A stretch of DNA of 64,000 nucleotides from Sinorhizobium alkalisoli (lineage in GTDB: Bacteria > Pseudomonadota > Alphaproteobacteria > Rhizobiales > Rhizobiaceae), in contig NZ_CP034910.1 in the NCBI RefSeq assembly GCF_008932245.1, positions 1,550,001 to 1,614,000 on the forward strand. The letters are read 5' to 3'. Below the pieces are notes generated by a model. It saw only the letters and a program-made list of their open reading frames with translations. It was not told the DNA's origin and did no database searches. Made by a program: the position numbers and the translations under genes. Positions 17,981 through 26,728 of the stretch are shown here, one piece after another (position 1 is the stretch's first letter; every line of letters starts with the position of its first letter).

Positions 17981-18999
17981 TTTGCTTCTCGCTCGGTCGG
18001 TTTTCCGGTGGCGCGCGGCAGCCTGACGAAAGTGAAGGCGGTCCTGAAGCGCGGCGATTGCAGCACGAGGATGAACACGATGATCGCCGCCTTGATGATG
18101 AGGTTGAACTCAGGGGGGAAGCCGGACAGGAGAATGCCCGTGTTGATTGCCTGGATGATGATGGCGCCGAGCACCGAGGCCGCGATGCTGAAGCGCCCGC
18201 CGAGAAGCGACGTCCCGCCGACCACGACGGCGAGGATCGCATCGAGCTCCAGCCAGAGACCGGCATTGTTGGCGTCCGCTCCCCGGATGTCGGCGGCAGC
18301 GATGATGCCGGCCGTCGCCGCACAGAGGCCGGAAAGCACGTAGGCAGCGATCAGGAGAACGGGGGTGAGGACGCCGGACAGCGTGCTCGCCTGACGATTG
18401 ACGCCGATCGCTTCGATCAGCATGCCAAGTGCCGTCTGACGAACGAGTAGCGCGACGAGGATACCGAAGACCAGCCAGATGATGACCGGCATCGGCAGGC
18501 CGGCAAAGGAACCGCTACCGATGAAGATAAGGCCAGGGTGGTTGAAGGTCAGGATCGCGCCCTCGGTGATGAGCTGCGCGATGCCGCGGCCGGCCACCAT
18601 CAGCACAAGGGTCGCGATGATCGGCTGGATGTCGAGGATGGCGACGAGAAGTCCGTTCCAGACGCCGCAAAGGATACCAACCACGAGCGTTGCCAGGAGG
18701 GTTTCGGTAAGCGAGTGGCCGGAGGTGATCAGCGAGGCGGCAACAGCGCCGCAGATCGCCATGACGGCACCGACCGAGAGATCGATGCCCTTGGTGGCGA
18801 TGACCACCGTCATGCCGATCGCCAGCAGCACCACGGGGGCACCGCGGTTGAGGATGTCTATCAGGCTTCCATAGAGGCGACCATTCTGGATTTGTAGGTT
18901 GAGAAAACCAGGGAAAACCATTGAAATAGCGATCACAATCGCGGTCAGCGCAATCAATTGCGGCAGCAGTCGGCCGAGATAGGTTTTAGCGGTCGCCAT
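17977..18999 (-). CDS. ytfT: Sugar ABC transporter permease YtfT
   Basis: A 340-residue CUT2 permease beginning MATAKTYLGRLLPQLIALT, with 'LLAIGMTVVIATKGIDLSVG' and 'AILAVVVGGTSLLGGRFS'. The frame is open to 19089, but the ATG at 18999 lies just inside the end of ytfR (14-bp overlap) and gives a normal permease N-terminus. An ATG at 19017 is a possible alternative. It pairs with YjfF. In rhizobia such systems may carry arabinose, galactose or related furanoses, so the substrate is uncertain. Confidence 0.88.
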   Translation of the reverse strand: MATAKTYLGRLLPQLIALTAIVIAISMVFPGFLNLQIQNGRLYGSLIDILNRGAPVVLLAIGMTVVIATKGIDLSVGAVMAICGAVAASLITSGHSLTETLLATLVVGILCGVWNGLLVAILDIQPIIATLVLMVAGRGIAQLITEGAILTFNHPGLIFIGSGSFAGLPMPVIIWLVFGILVALLVRQTALGMLIEAIGVNRQASTLSGVLTPVLLIAAYVLSGLCAATAGIIAAADIRGADANNAGLWLELDAILAVVVGGTSLLGGRFSIAASVLGAIIIQAINTGILLSGFPPEFNLIIKAAIIVFILVLQSPRFRTAFTFVRLPRATGKPTEREAK

Positions 19000-20515
19000 C
19001 ACGATGGCCCCCTTCATTCGCTGCCGCGATCGCTTCGACGATGTGATGCGCGGTAATTCGGTCGCCATCGAGTTCGGCGACATGGGCACGATCGCGCAGG
19101 ACGATCACCCGCGTGCTGTAGGCGACCAGCTCTTCGATCTCGGATGATATGACGATCAGCGACAGGCCCTTTTCACGGAGGCTTTCGATGAGCCTGACGA
19201 TCTCCGCATGCGCGCCGACATCGATGCCCCGCGTCGGTTCGTCGAGAATCAGGAATTCCGGCTCGGTTGCGAGCCAACGGGCAAGAATAGCCTTCTGCTG
19301 ATTGCCGCCCGATAGCAGCTTGATCGGCTTTTCACGGTCGGCGGTGCGGATATCGAGCACGCGGATATAGTGGTCTGCGAGGCGATTCTGCTCCGAGCGG
19401 GAGATCGGCCGGGTCCAACCGCGTCTTGCCTGCAGCGCCAACACGATGTTCTCGCGCACCGAAAGGTCGCCGACGATGCCGGCGGTCTTGCGGTCCTCGG
19501 GGCAAAAGCCGAATTTCCGGCGGATGGCGGCCCGCGGCGACAACAGATCGACCGCGCGCCCGTCGATCTCAGCTGTACCGCTATCGGCGCGGCTGGCGCC
19601 GAAAAGCACCTCCGCCGTTTCCGTCCGCCCCGATCCGAGCAGGCCGGCAATTCCGACAACTTCACCAGCCCGCACGTCGAGGTCGAAGGGATCTATGTGT
19701 CCGCGGCGTCCGTAATTGCGAAAGCGGTAGCGTAGCCGCCCCTCGCTCGCGGATGCGTGATGGCTGTGTATCTCATCCGCGAGTTCGCGGCCGATCATCA
19801 TTGCGATCAGTTCGCGCCGGTCGAGATCGGCGGTCTCGCGGGTGCCGACCAATTGACCGTTGCGAAGCACGGTGATGCGATCGGATATCTCGTAGACCTG
19901 CTCGAGAAAATGGGTGATGAAGATGATGCCCAGTCCGCGCGCCTTCAAGCGCCGGACGATGCGGAAGAGCATCGCCACTTCATGCGCGTCGAGGCTCGCG
20001 GTCGGCTCGTCGAGGATAAGCACCTTGCCGGAAAGATCGACGGCGCGGGCGATCGCCACAACCTGCTGGATCGCCACCGAAAAGCTGGCGAGGTCGCGCG
20101 TGACGTCCAGATCGAGCTCGTATTCGGAAAGCAGTTCGCGCGCCATTCGGTTCATTGCGCCGGTGTCGATCATGCCGATGCGGCGTGGCTGCCGCCCGAG
20201 GAAGAGGTTCTCGGCAACCGTGAGGTTCGGCAGCAGATTGACTTCCTGGTAAACGGTGCCAATCCCCAGCCTCTGGGCGTCGAAGGTGTCGCGCGGGTCG
20301 ACTTCGACCCCGTCGAGCAGGATGCTGCCGCCGTCGCGTCGATAGGCGCCGGTCAAGCATTTGATGAGCGTGGATTTGCCGGCGCCATTTTCTCCGAGAA
20401 GCGCATGGACTTCGCCGCGCCGCAGCTGGAAATCGACCTTGTCGAGCGCCTTCGTACCTGGGAAGCCCTTCTCGATCCGGACTGCCGAAAGAATATTTTC
20501 GCTGATGCTGTGCAT
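18986..20515 (-). CDS. ytfR: Sugar ABC transporter ATPase YtfR (two nucleotide-binding domains)
   Basis: A 509-residue tandem ATPase. Domain 1 has Walker A GENGAGKST (about residue 42) and Walker B 'VLILDEPTASLD'. Domain 2 has the degenerate Walker A GLLGSGRTE normal for RbsA/MglA-type proteins, the signature LLSGGNQQK and Walker B 'FLILDEPTRGID'. It powers the YtfT/YjfF channel. The operon order ytfQ-ytfR-ytfT-yjfF is the same as in E. coli. Confidence 0.93.
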   Translation of the reverse strand: MHSISENILSAVRIEKGFPGTKALDKVDFQLRRGEVHALLGENGAGKSTLIKCLTGAYRRDGGSILLDGVEVDPRDTFDAQRLGIGTVYQEVNLLPNLTVAENLFLGRQPRRIGMIDTGAMNRMARELLSEYELDLDVTRDLASFSVAIQQVVAIARAVDLSGKVLILDEPTASLDAHEVAMLFRIVRRLKARGLGIIFITHFLEQVYEISDRITVLRNGQLVGTRETADLDRRELIAMMIGRELADEIHSHHASASEGRLRYRFRNYGRRGHIDPFDLDVRAGEVVGIAGLLGSGRTETAEVLFGASRADSGTAEIDGRAVDLLSPRAAIRRKFGFCPEDRKTAGIVGDLSVRENIVLALQARRGWTRPISRSEQNRLADHYIRVLDIRTADREKPIKLLSGGNQQKAILARWLATEPEFLILDEPTRGIDVGAHAEIVRLIESLREKGLSLIVISSEIEELVAYSTRVIVLRDRAHVAELDGDRITAHHIVEAIAAANEGGHRDGDR

Positions 20516-20599
20516 GGATACCGTCTCGTCAGGACCGCCCGCCGGGGTGGACGGGATGGGAAAGCCCGCGCCGAAATACGGCGCGGGCGATTGGCGAGA

Positions 20600-21562
20600 T
20601 CAGTAACCGAGCCCTTTCTTCTCCTCATAGACCTTCATCGGATCGTCCGCCTGGGTGTAGAGCTTCGATTCCGTCTGGATCCACTTCGGGGGCTCCTTGC
20701 CGTCCTTGAGGTAAGCGTCGAGGGCGTCGAAGGCGGGGCCCGCCATGTTCGGGGTCAGTTCGACCGTCGCGTTGGCTTCGCCTGCGGCCATGGCCTGGAA
20801 GATATCCGGAACGGCGTCGATCGAGACGACGAGAATATCCGTGCCCGGCTTCAGGCCGGCCTCCTTGATCGCCTGGATCGCCCCGACGGCCATGTCGTCG
20901 TTATGGGCATAGAGGGCGCAGATGTTCTTGCCGCCGTTTTCTGCCTTCAGGAAGCTCTCCATGACTTCCTTGCCCTTGGTGCGGGTGAAGTCGCCGGTCT
21001 GGCTGCGGATGATCTTCAGATTGTCATGACCGGCAAGCGCCTCTTCAAAGCCCTTCTTGCGGTCGATTGCCGGAGAGGACCCGGTCGTGCCCTGGAGCTC
21101 GACGACATTGCAGTCCTTGCCGGCAACGGTGTCGACGAGCCACTTGCCCGCGACACTGCCCTCGTGAACGAGATCCGAGGTAACCGCCGTCAGATAGAGA
21201 TCATCGGAAGCATCCACCGTGCGGTCGAGCAGGATGACCGGGATTTCGGCGTCCTTTGCCTCCTGCAGCACTTCGTCCCAGCCGGTGGCGACGACCGGCG
21301 CGAGCAGAATGGCGTTGACGCCCTGCGCGATGAAGGACCGGATCGCCTTGATCTGGTTTTCCTGCTTCTGCTGCGCATCGGCGAATTTAAGGTCGACGCC
21401 GCGCTGCTCTGCCTGCTGTTTCGTCAGGGTCGTCTCAGCCGCGCGCCAGCCGGACTCCGATCCAATCTGGGAAAAGCCGACGACGAGGTCGGCGGCCGAA
21501 GCGCTGCCGACCATGCATGCAGCAAGGATCGTGGCACTCGCGAGTGCTTTACGAAAATTCAT
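20600..21562 (-). CDS. ytfQ: Sugar-binding periplasmic protein YtfQ
   Basis: A 320-residue periplasmic protein. The signal peptide ASATILAACMVGSASA is followed by the mature start ADLVVGFSQIGSESGWR, the recognisable YtfQ beginning. 'FRKAL', 'ALYAHNDDMAVGAIQAIKEAG' and 'TVELTPNMAGPAFDALDAYL' are typical of pentose/furanose-binding type I folds. It is the first gene of the operon, 84 bp ahead of ytfR. E. coli YtfQ binds galactofuranose; specificity here is inferred only by family. Confidence 0.92.
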   Translation of the reverse strand: MNFRKALASATILAACMVGSASAADLVVGFSQIGSESGWRAAETTLTKQQAEQRGVDLKFADAQQKQENQIKAIRSFIAQGVNAILLAPVVATGWDEVLQEAKDAEIPVILLDRTVDASDDLYLTAVTSDLVHEGSVAGKWLVDTVAGKDCNVVELQGTTGSSPAIDRKKGFEEALAGHDNLKIIRSQTGDFTRTKGKEVMESFLKAENGGKNICALYAHNDDMAVGAIQAIKEAGLKPGTDILVVSIDAVPDIFQAMAAGEANATVELTPNMAGPAFDALDAYLKDGKEPPKWIQTESKLYTQADDPMKVYEEKKGLGY

Positions 21563-21620
21563 GATTTCCTCCCAAAGAAAGCTGCCTCCGTGCAGCTCGG
21601 GGATAAAAAATCATATAATA

Positions 21621-21632
21621 TTACTTTTGTAA
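21621..21632 (-). promoter_or_regulatory. Candidate operator upstream of ytfQ
   Basis: TTACTTTTGTAA is an inverted repeat (TTAC, four bases, GTAA) 59-70 bp upstream of the ytfQ start in an AT-rich stretch that would hold its promoter. A further TTTGTAA copy lies at 21641-21647. Spaced half-sites of this kind suit the GntR regulator encoded at the end of the same operon. The binding is inferred. Confidence 0.4.
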
Positions 21633-21967
21633 ACTCCCATTTGTAATCAGGAACACACTTCTCGGCAGCGCTTGCGGGAGAGAGCGCTAGGCACGATCCG
21701 CTCTCGAGCCGAACCGTCAACACGGAAGGCCAGCCTCCTACGCAACAATCAAAAAACATCCCGTTTCGTCGCGGAGCGGCAATCAGAAAACGAAGAGACT
21801 GTTTGCCAGCGACCGGCGCAAATTGCCTTCGGCTCCGCCCGTGGGGTCGCTGCGGCCGATGGCCGGCCTGTGCCGGCGTTGCTGGATAACGCCTCACGGC
21901 GCTGCTGCGCTCCCTTTGAACCTTCACTGCGCGCATGCTGCGTTGCAGCGACGAATTGCACTTGATC

Positions 21968-21995
21968 TGTTTAGTAAAACGTATATCACTAAACA
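21968..21995 (+). promoter_or_regulatory. Inverted-repeat operator upstream of the ABC-DHA kinase operon
   Basis: TGTTTAGT (21968-21975) and ACTAAACA (21988-21995) are perfect inverted 8-mers separated by 12 bp, about 100 bp ahead of the binding-protein start. This AT-rich dyad stands out from its G+C-rich surroundings. The rest of the 529-bp divergent gap (21563-22091) holds no supported gene. A GGGAGGAA ribosome binding site follows at 22080-22087. Confidence 0.5.
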
Positions 21996-22091
21996 TATTG
22001 CTTAACATGAGGGAGTACCGCTTGGGCATGTGAGCAAGGGAGAATTTTTCCGAGGCCGGCGACCGGTCGATACTGTATCTGGGAGGAATAC

Positions 22092-23417
22092 ATGCGGAAG
22101 ATGACGAAGGCCCTGACGGGCATGTCGTCGGCACTCATACTGTCGACGGCGATACCGGGAATGGCGAAGGCCGATGAATTGACGCTGTGCTGGGCTGCCT
22201 GGGATCCGGCCAACGCACTGGTCGAACTCTCCAAGGATTTCACCGCACAGGCAGGCACGACGATGAAGTTCGAGTTCGTGCCGTGGCCGAACTTCGCCGA
22301 CCGTATTCTCAACGAGCTCAATTCAGGCGGTAAGCTCTGTGATCTTCTGATCGGCGACAGCCAGTGGATCGGCGGTTCCGCCGAGAACGGTTACTACGTG
22401 AAGCTCAACGATTTCTTCGACAGGGAAGGAATCAAGATGAGCGATTTCGCCGAAGCAGCAGTCAACGCCTATTCCACCTGGCCGAAAGGGACCCCGAATT
22501 ATTGGGCATTGCCGGCCATGGGCGACGCCAATGGCTGGTTCTATCGCAAGGACTGGTTCACAAAGCCGGAATTGCAGGCCGAGTTCAAGGCGAAATACAG
22601 TCACGATCTCGGCCCGCCGCAGACCTGGGATGAGTTGAAGCAGGTTGCCGAATTCTTCACCGGCCGGGAGATCGATGGCCAGAAGGTCTATGGTGCCGCA
22701 ATCTTCACCGAGCGCGCCTCCGAAGGCATCACCATGGGCGCAACCTCGGCGCTCTATCCCTACGGCTTCAAATATGAGCAGACGCCGGGAAAATACGACA
22801 TGGACGGCGCGGTCAATTCGCCTGACTCCGTCGCAGGCCTCGAGGCCTACAAGGCGCTCTACAAATGCTGCCAGCCGCCCGGCTATACCGACAGCTACAT
22901 GGGCGAGGGACTTGACGCTTTCAAATCCGGCCAGGTGGCTATGGCGATGAACTGGTTCGCCTTCTTTCCCGGCCTCTACAAGGACGAGAACGTGGGCGGA
23001 GACAAGATCGGCTTCTTCGTCAATCCCAAGCAGAAGGTCGCCGCCTCGACACTCGGCGGCCAGGGCATCTCGGTTGTCGCCAACACCGACAACATGGACG
23101 GCGCGCTCGCCTACATCAAATGGTTCGCCCAGCCTGACGTCCAGAAGAAGTGGTGGGCGCTCGGCGGCTACGCCGTGCATAAAGCCGTCCTGAACGATCC
23201 GTCCTTCAAGGATAGCCAGCCCTTCGCGGCCGACTTCCTCATGGCGATGAACCAGGTGCAGGACTTCTGGCAGGAGCCGTCCTACGCGATTCTCCTGCAG
23301 GCCATGCAGAAGCGTCTGCATGACTATGTCGTGGCCGACAAGGGGACGGCGCAGGAGGCGCTCGACGCCCTGGTCAACGACTGGAAGGAAATCTTCGAGG
23401 ACGAAGGCAAGCTCTAG
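22092..23417 (+). CDS. Extracellular solute-binding protein of a CUT1 carbohydrate/polyol ABC transporter
   Basis: A 441-residue periplasmic binding protein. The signal peptide is at about residues 1-27 (…LILSTAIPGMAKA) and the mature start is DELTLCWAAWDPANALVEL. Family-1 features are 'DLLIGDSQWIGGSAENGYYV', 'WALPAMGDANGWFYRKDWF' and 'GQVAMAMNWFAFFPGL'. It is the first gene of the long operon that continues into two permeases, a DUF2160 protein, two ATPases and the dihydroxyacetone kinases. A polyol or triose-yielding substrate is therefore likely. Glycerol-type ABC transporters of rhizobia have the same DUF2160 arrangement, but gene order differs, so I do not assign a substrate. Confidence 0.88.
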   Translation: MRKMTKALTGMSSALILSTAIPGMAKADELTLCWAAWDPANALVELSKDFTAQAGTTMKFEFVPWPNFADRILNELNSGGKLCDLLIGDSQWIGGSAENGYYVKLNDFFDREGIKMSDFAEAAVNAYSTWPKGTPNYWALPAMGDANGWFYRKDWFTKPELQAEFKAKYSHDLGPPQTWDELKQVAEFFTGREIDGQKVYGAAIFTERASEGITMGATSALYPYGFKYEQTPGKYDMDGAVNSPDSVAGLEAYKALYKCCQPPGYTDSYMGEGLDAFKSGQVAMAMNWFAFFPGLYKDENVGGDKIGFFVNPKQKVAASTLGGQGISVVANTDNMDGALAYIKWFAQPDVQKKWWALGGYAVHKAVLNDPSFKDSQPFAADFLMAMNQVQDFWQEPSYAILLQAMQKRLHDYVVADKGTAQEALDALVNDWKEIFEDEGKL

Positions 23418-23428
23418 CCTCATCTTGA

Positions 23429-23455
23429 ACGGCCCGGCTGCGAAGTCCGGGCCGT
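23429..23455 (+). terminator. Intra-operon hairpin after the binding-protein gene
   Basis: ACGGCCCGG (23429-23437) and CCGGGCCGT (23447-23455) form a perfect 9-bp stem with a 9-base loop, 12 bp after the stop codon. No T run follows. In ABC operons such hairpins commonly keep binding-protein mRNA more abundant than the downstream genes, by attenuation or 3' protection. Confidence 0.6.
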
Positions 23456-23496
23456 CTTGGCCGCGCCCCGAACCTTTCCCAATTCAGGTGACGTCA

Positions 23497-24465
23497 GTGA
23501 CCGATGCCCCTTCCACCATCGCGGAGCGATCCGCCGAAATGCTCGCCCGCTCCACGCCGACGACGATCGCGGCCCGGGTGCGCGGCCTTTCCGATCGCGC
23601 AATCGCCTGGCTGTTCATCACGCCGACCATCGCCTTGCTGCTGGCGATCAATATCTTTCCGCTGATCTGGGCGGTTTATCTCTCCTTCACGAATTTCCGT
23701 GCGAACCGTCCCAATGCCGAAGTCGTCGGTGTCGGTTTGCGCAACTACCAGCGGGTGCTGAACGATCCGGACATCTGGATCGCCATGCAGACGACGGCGC
23801 ATTTCGTCTTCTGGACGATTCTCTTCCAGACGGTCATCGGCTTCGCGCTCGCCTACCTCATCGACCGCAAATTCCGTGGCCACGCCTTCTGGACGACGGT
23901 CATCCTCATTCCGATGATGCTGTCGCCGGCGGTGGTCGGCAACTTCTGGCGCTTCCTGTACCAGCCCCAGATCGGCCTCTTCAATTATATCGTCTCGTTC
24001 TTCTCAGGCATCCCGCCGTCCTCCTTCGAGATGCTCGGCTCGGTGACGCTCGCACCCTGGGCGATCATCGTCGTCGATACCTGGATGTGGACCCCTTACG
24101 TGATGCTGATCTGCCTCGCAGGCCTCAGATCCATTCCCGATTACATCTACGAGGCGGCGGAAGTCGATCGCGCCTCGGCCTGGCGGCAATTCTGGTCGAT
24201 CACCGTGCCGATGGCCCTGCCCTTCATCATGCTGGCAGTGCTCTTCCGCGGCATCGAGAACTTCAAGATGTTCGACATGGTGATGCTGCTGACCGGCGGC
24301 GGACCCGGCTCGACGACCGAGGTGGCATCGATCACGCTGAAGCGCGAGGCCTTCGAAAGCTGGCTCACCGGGCGATCTTCCGCCTTCGCAATCATACTTT
24401 TCGTCGCGGTGTTCGGCCTCGCCAACATCTACGTCAAGGCGCTCAACAAGGTGAAACAGAGATGA
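23497..24465 (+). CDS. Carbohydrate ABC transporter permease (MalF-like)
   Basis: A permease of about 322 residues with six hydrophobic segments. The EAA loop is visible in 'YIYEAAEVDRASAWRQFWSI', followed by 'PFIMLAVLFRGIENFKMFD', typical of CUT1 MalF/UgpA-type subunits. The frame is open far upstream through the end of the binding-protein gene. The start is put at a GTG (23497, VTDAPST) after the hairpin; GTG 23488 is an alternative. It overlaps the next permease by 4 bp. Confidence 0.85.
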   Translation: MTDAPSTIAERSAEMLARSTPTTIAARVRGLSDRAIAWLFITPTIALLLAINIFPLIWAVYLSFTNFRANRPNAEVVGVGLRNYQRVLNDPDIWIAMQTTAHFVFWTILFQTVIGFALAYLIDRKFRGHAFWTTVILIPMMLSPAVVGNFWRFLYQPQIGLFNYIVSFFSGIPPSSFEMLGSVTLAPWAIIVVDTWMWTPYVMLICLAGLRSIPDYIYEAAEVDRASAWRQFWSITVPMALPFIMLAVLFRGIENFKMFDMVMLLTGGGPGSTTEVASITLKREAFESWLTGRSSAFAIILFVAVFGLANIYVKALNKVKQR

Positions 24466-25418
24466 GTTCGGTCAACACCACCGCCCATTCCGTGGTCGAG
24501 CCGACGCCGACCGTCAAGCGCATCGCCGGCGTGATCGTCATCCTCTATGCGCTCGTGACGATGATACCGCTCGCCTGGATCTTTCTCACGAGCATAAAGT
24601 CTCCGCCGGACTCGATCAGCTACCCGCCGAAGATCGTGTTCACGCCGACACTCGAGGGCTATTGCAACCTTTTCACCACGCGTACACGGCAGACGCCGGA
24701 TTATATCCAGTCCTTGCCGCCGGCGACCGGCACCTGCGACGAGATCACGCGCAGCCGCAACATGGTGATCGCCGGGCCGTCGAATTACTGGCCGCGCTTC
24801 GGCAATTCGCTGATCATCGCCTTCGGCTCGACCTTCCTCGCGGTGTCGCTTGGAACGCTTGCCGCCTATGGCTTCTCGCGGTTCCGCGTGCCGCTTGCCG
24901 ACGATCTCCTGTTCTTCATCCTCTCGACCCGGATGATGCCGCCAATCGCGGTCGCGATCCCGATCTACCTCATGTACCGCCAGTTCGGCCTATCCGACAC
25001 GGCGCTCGGCATGATCCTGCTCTACACCGCCGTCAACGTCTCCCTCGCGGTCTGGCTTCTCAAGGGCTTCATCGACGAGATCCCGCGCGAATACGAGGAA
25101 GCCGCGATGATCGACGGCTATACCCGCCTGCACGCCTTCTGGAAGGTCGTGCTGCCACAGGCGACGACCGGCATCGCCGCCACCGCGATCTTCTGCCTGA
25201 TCTTCGCCTGGAACGAATATGCCTTCGCGGTGCTCCTGACCTCGGGTTCTGCGCAGACCGCGCCGCCATTCATACCGACGATCATCGGCGAGGGCGGCCA
25301 GGACTGGCCGGCGGTTGCCGCGGGGACGACGATCTTCCTGGTGCCAATCCTCGTCTTCACCATCATCCTGCGCAAGCAGTTGCTGCGCGGCATCACCTTC
25401 GGAGCTGTACGCAAATGA
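24462..25418 (+). CDS. Carbohydrate ABC transporter permease (MalG-like)
   Basis: A 318-residue permease with the EAA loop in 'IPREYEEAAMIDGYTRLHAF' and 'LIFAWNEYAFAVLLT'. A polar insertion of about 45 residues lies between the first periplasmic segment and helix 2 ('CNLFTTRTRQTPDYIQSL', containing two cysteines). This is longer than in maltose-type permeases and recurs in polyol-type ones. It overlaps both neighbouring genes by 4 bp, so translation is coupled. Confidence 0.88.
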   Translation: MSSVNTTAHSVVEPTPTVKRIAGVIVILYALVTMIPLAWIFLTSIKSPPDSISYPPKIVFTPTLEGYCNLFTTRTRQTPDYIQSLPPATGTCDEITRSRNMVIAGPSNYWPRFGNSLIIAFGSTFLAVSLGTLAAYGFSRFRVPLADDLLFFILSTRMMPPIAVAIPIYLMYRQFGLSDTALGMILLYTAVNVSLAVWLLKGFIDEIPREYEEAAMIDGYTRLHAFWKVVLPQATTGIAATAIFCLIFAWNEYAFAVLLTSGSAQTAPPFIPTIIGEGGQDWPAVAAGTTIFLVPILVFTIILRKQLLRGITFGAVRK

Positions 25419-25627
25419 CGAGCCCGCAAGAAATGACCCGTGCATCCCGGCAGAAGCGGCCGTTCTTCCTGCGGCGCGGCCCGATGGAAAATATCGCGAC
25501 GGTACTGATCGCCAGCGGCTTCCTGATGCTGTTCCAGCCGTTCCTGCTGACGCTCTACACCTATTCGCTCGCCATGCTTCTGACTGGAACCGTCCTGTTC
25601 ATCATCGTTTCGAAGTTTCCGGAGTGA
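25415..25627 (+). CDS. Small membrane subunit, DUF2160 family
   Basis: A 70-residue protein with a basic N-terminus (RASRQKRPFFLRRGP) and two hydrophobic helices ('IATVLIASGFLMLFQPFLL' and 'LAMLLTGTVLFIIV'). It overlaps the upstream permease by 4 bp and ends 3 bp before the ATPase gene. Small DUF2160 proteins are found in rhizobial glycerol/polyol ABC operons between permease and other subunits. The function is unknown but is probably as an accessory subunit. Confidence 0.75.
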   Translation: MTSPQEMTRASRQKRPFFLRRGPMENIATVLIASGFLMLFQPFLLTLYTYSLAMLLTGTVLFIIVSKFPE

Positions 25628-25630
25628 GCA

Positions 25631-26728
25631 ATGTCCGAGATCAAGATCGTGAACCTCCGCAAACAGTTCGGCGATTTCGCTGCCGTCGAGGATTCGTCCT
25701 TCACCGTCGAGGATGGCGAATTCCTGGCGCTGCTCGGCCCTTCGGGCTGCGGCAAGACGACGACGCTCAGGATGATCGCCGGGCTTGAACTGCCGACCAG
25801 CGGAAAGATCCATCTCGATGGCGAGGACGTCACCTTCAACCGCGCGAGCGCCCGCGACATAGCCTTCGTCTTCCAGCTCTTCGCACTCTATCCGCATATG
25901 AACGTGCGCCGGAACATCGGCTTCCCGCTCCTGTCGCAGGGCGTGCCCAAGGCCGAGATCCGCGCCCGTGTCGAGGAAACCGCGAAGCTCCTGCGCATCG
26001 ACCACATCCTCGACCGATCGGTTTCGGGGCTCGCCGGCGGCGACCGGCAGCGTGTTGCGCTCGGCCGTGCGATCGTCCGGCGGCCGAAATGCTTCCTGAT
26101 GGACGAACCGCTCGGCACGCTTGATGCGGAGTTCCGCGAGGTGATGGTCCACGAACTGCGCGAACTGCATAATCGCATCCATGCGACGACGGTCTACGTG
26201 ACCCACGACCAGCATGAAGCCATGGCGATGGCCGACAAGATCGCGGTGATGAACCATGGCGTGATCGAGCAGTACGGTACGCCGCAGGAAATCTACAATA
26301 GGCCGGCCTCGATGTATGTCGCCGACTTTATCGGCTCGCCGCCGATGAATTTCATGCGATTCCGTTCGGGCCTGCACAGGGGGACGCAGTCTATCCTTCT
26401 CGACGGTATCGAGATCCCCGTGCCGCAGGTGAGCGAGGATGTGCGGCCCGGTGAACTGGCGCTCGGCGTGCGTCCCGAACATATCCGCTTCAACGACGCA
26501 TCACGCCTTCGCGGCGCCGTCTACGGCAGCGAGTATCTCGGCACGAACCAGGTCGTTGCCGTCGAAACCGCCTCCGGCATCGTCAAGGCGAGAATCCCGG
26601 CCGACCGCAGCTTCAGGCTCGGAGAGACCGTCGGGCTCGAGTTCAATCCGGCAAAGCTCGCCCTCTTCGACTGCGCTTCGGGCAGGGCGATCGCCTCGTC
26701 CCTCTATCAGGAGGCCCGCCATGGCTGA
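25631..26728 (+). CDS. CUT1 ABC transporter ATPase with atypical signature motif
   Basis: A 365-residue MalK/UgpC-like ATPase. Walker A GPSGCGKTT is at residues 36-44, Walker B is 'CFLMDEP' and the H-loop is VTHDQHEAM. An OB-type regulatory domain follows (RPEHIRF). The ABC signature reads SGLAGGDRQR instead of the usual LSGGQ, so the serine and glutamine that contact ATP across the dimer are replaced. Because a second complete ATPase follows, the pair may form an asymmetric heterodimer with one weakened site. It overlaps the next gene by 8 bp. Confidence 0.9.
   Translation: MSEIKIVNLRKQFGDFAAVEDSSFTVEDGEFLALLGPSGCGKTTTLRMIAGLELPTSGKIHLDGEDVTFNRASARDIAFVFQLFALYPHMNVRRNIGFPLLSQGVPKAEIRARVEETAKLLRIDHILDRSVSGLAGGDRQRVALGRAIVRRPKCFLMDEPLGTLDAEFREVMVHELRELHNRIHATTVYVTHDQHEAMAMADKIAVMNHGVIEQYGTPQEIYNRPASMYVADFIGSPPMNFMRFRSGLHRGTQSILLDGIEIPVPQVSEDVRPGELALGVRPEHIRFNDASRLRGAVYGSEYLGTNQVVAVETASGIVKARIPADRSFRLGETVGLEFNPAKLALFDCASGRAIASSLYQEARHG

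Noticed and set aside
23457..25418. Long 653-codon open frame across both ABC permease genes
   Set aside because: The first part is an out-of-frame shadow of the upstream permease (Arg-rich, no helices). The real second permease begins at the ATG at 24462.
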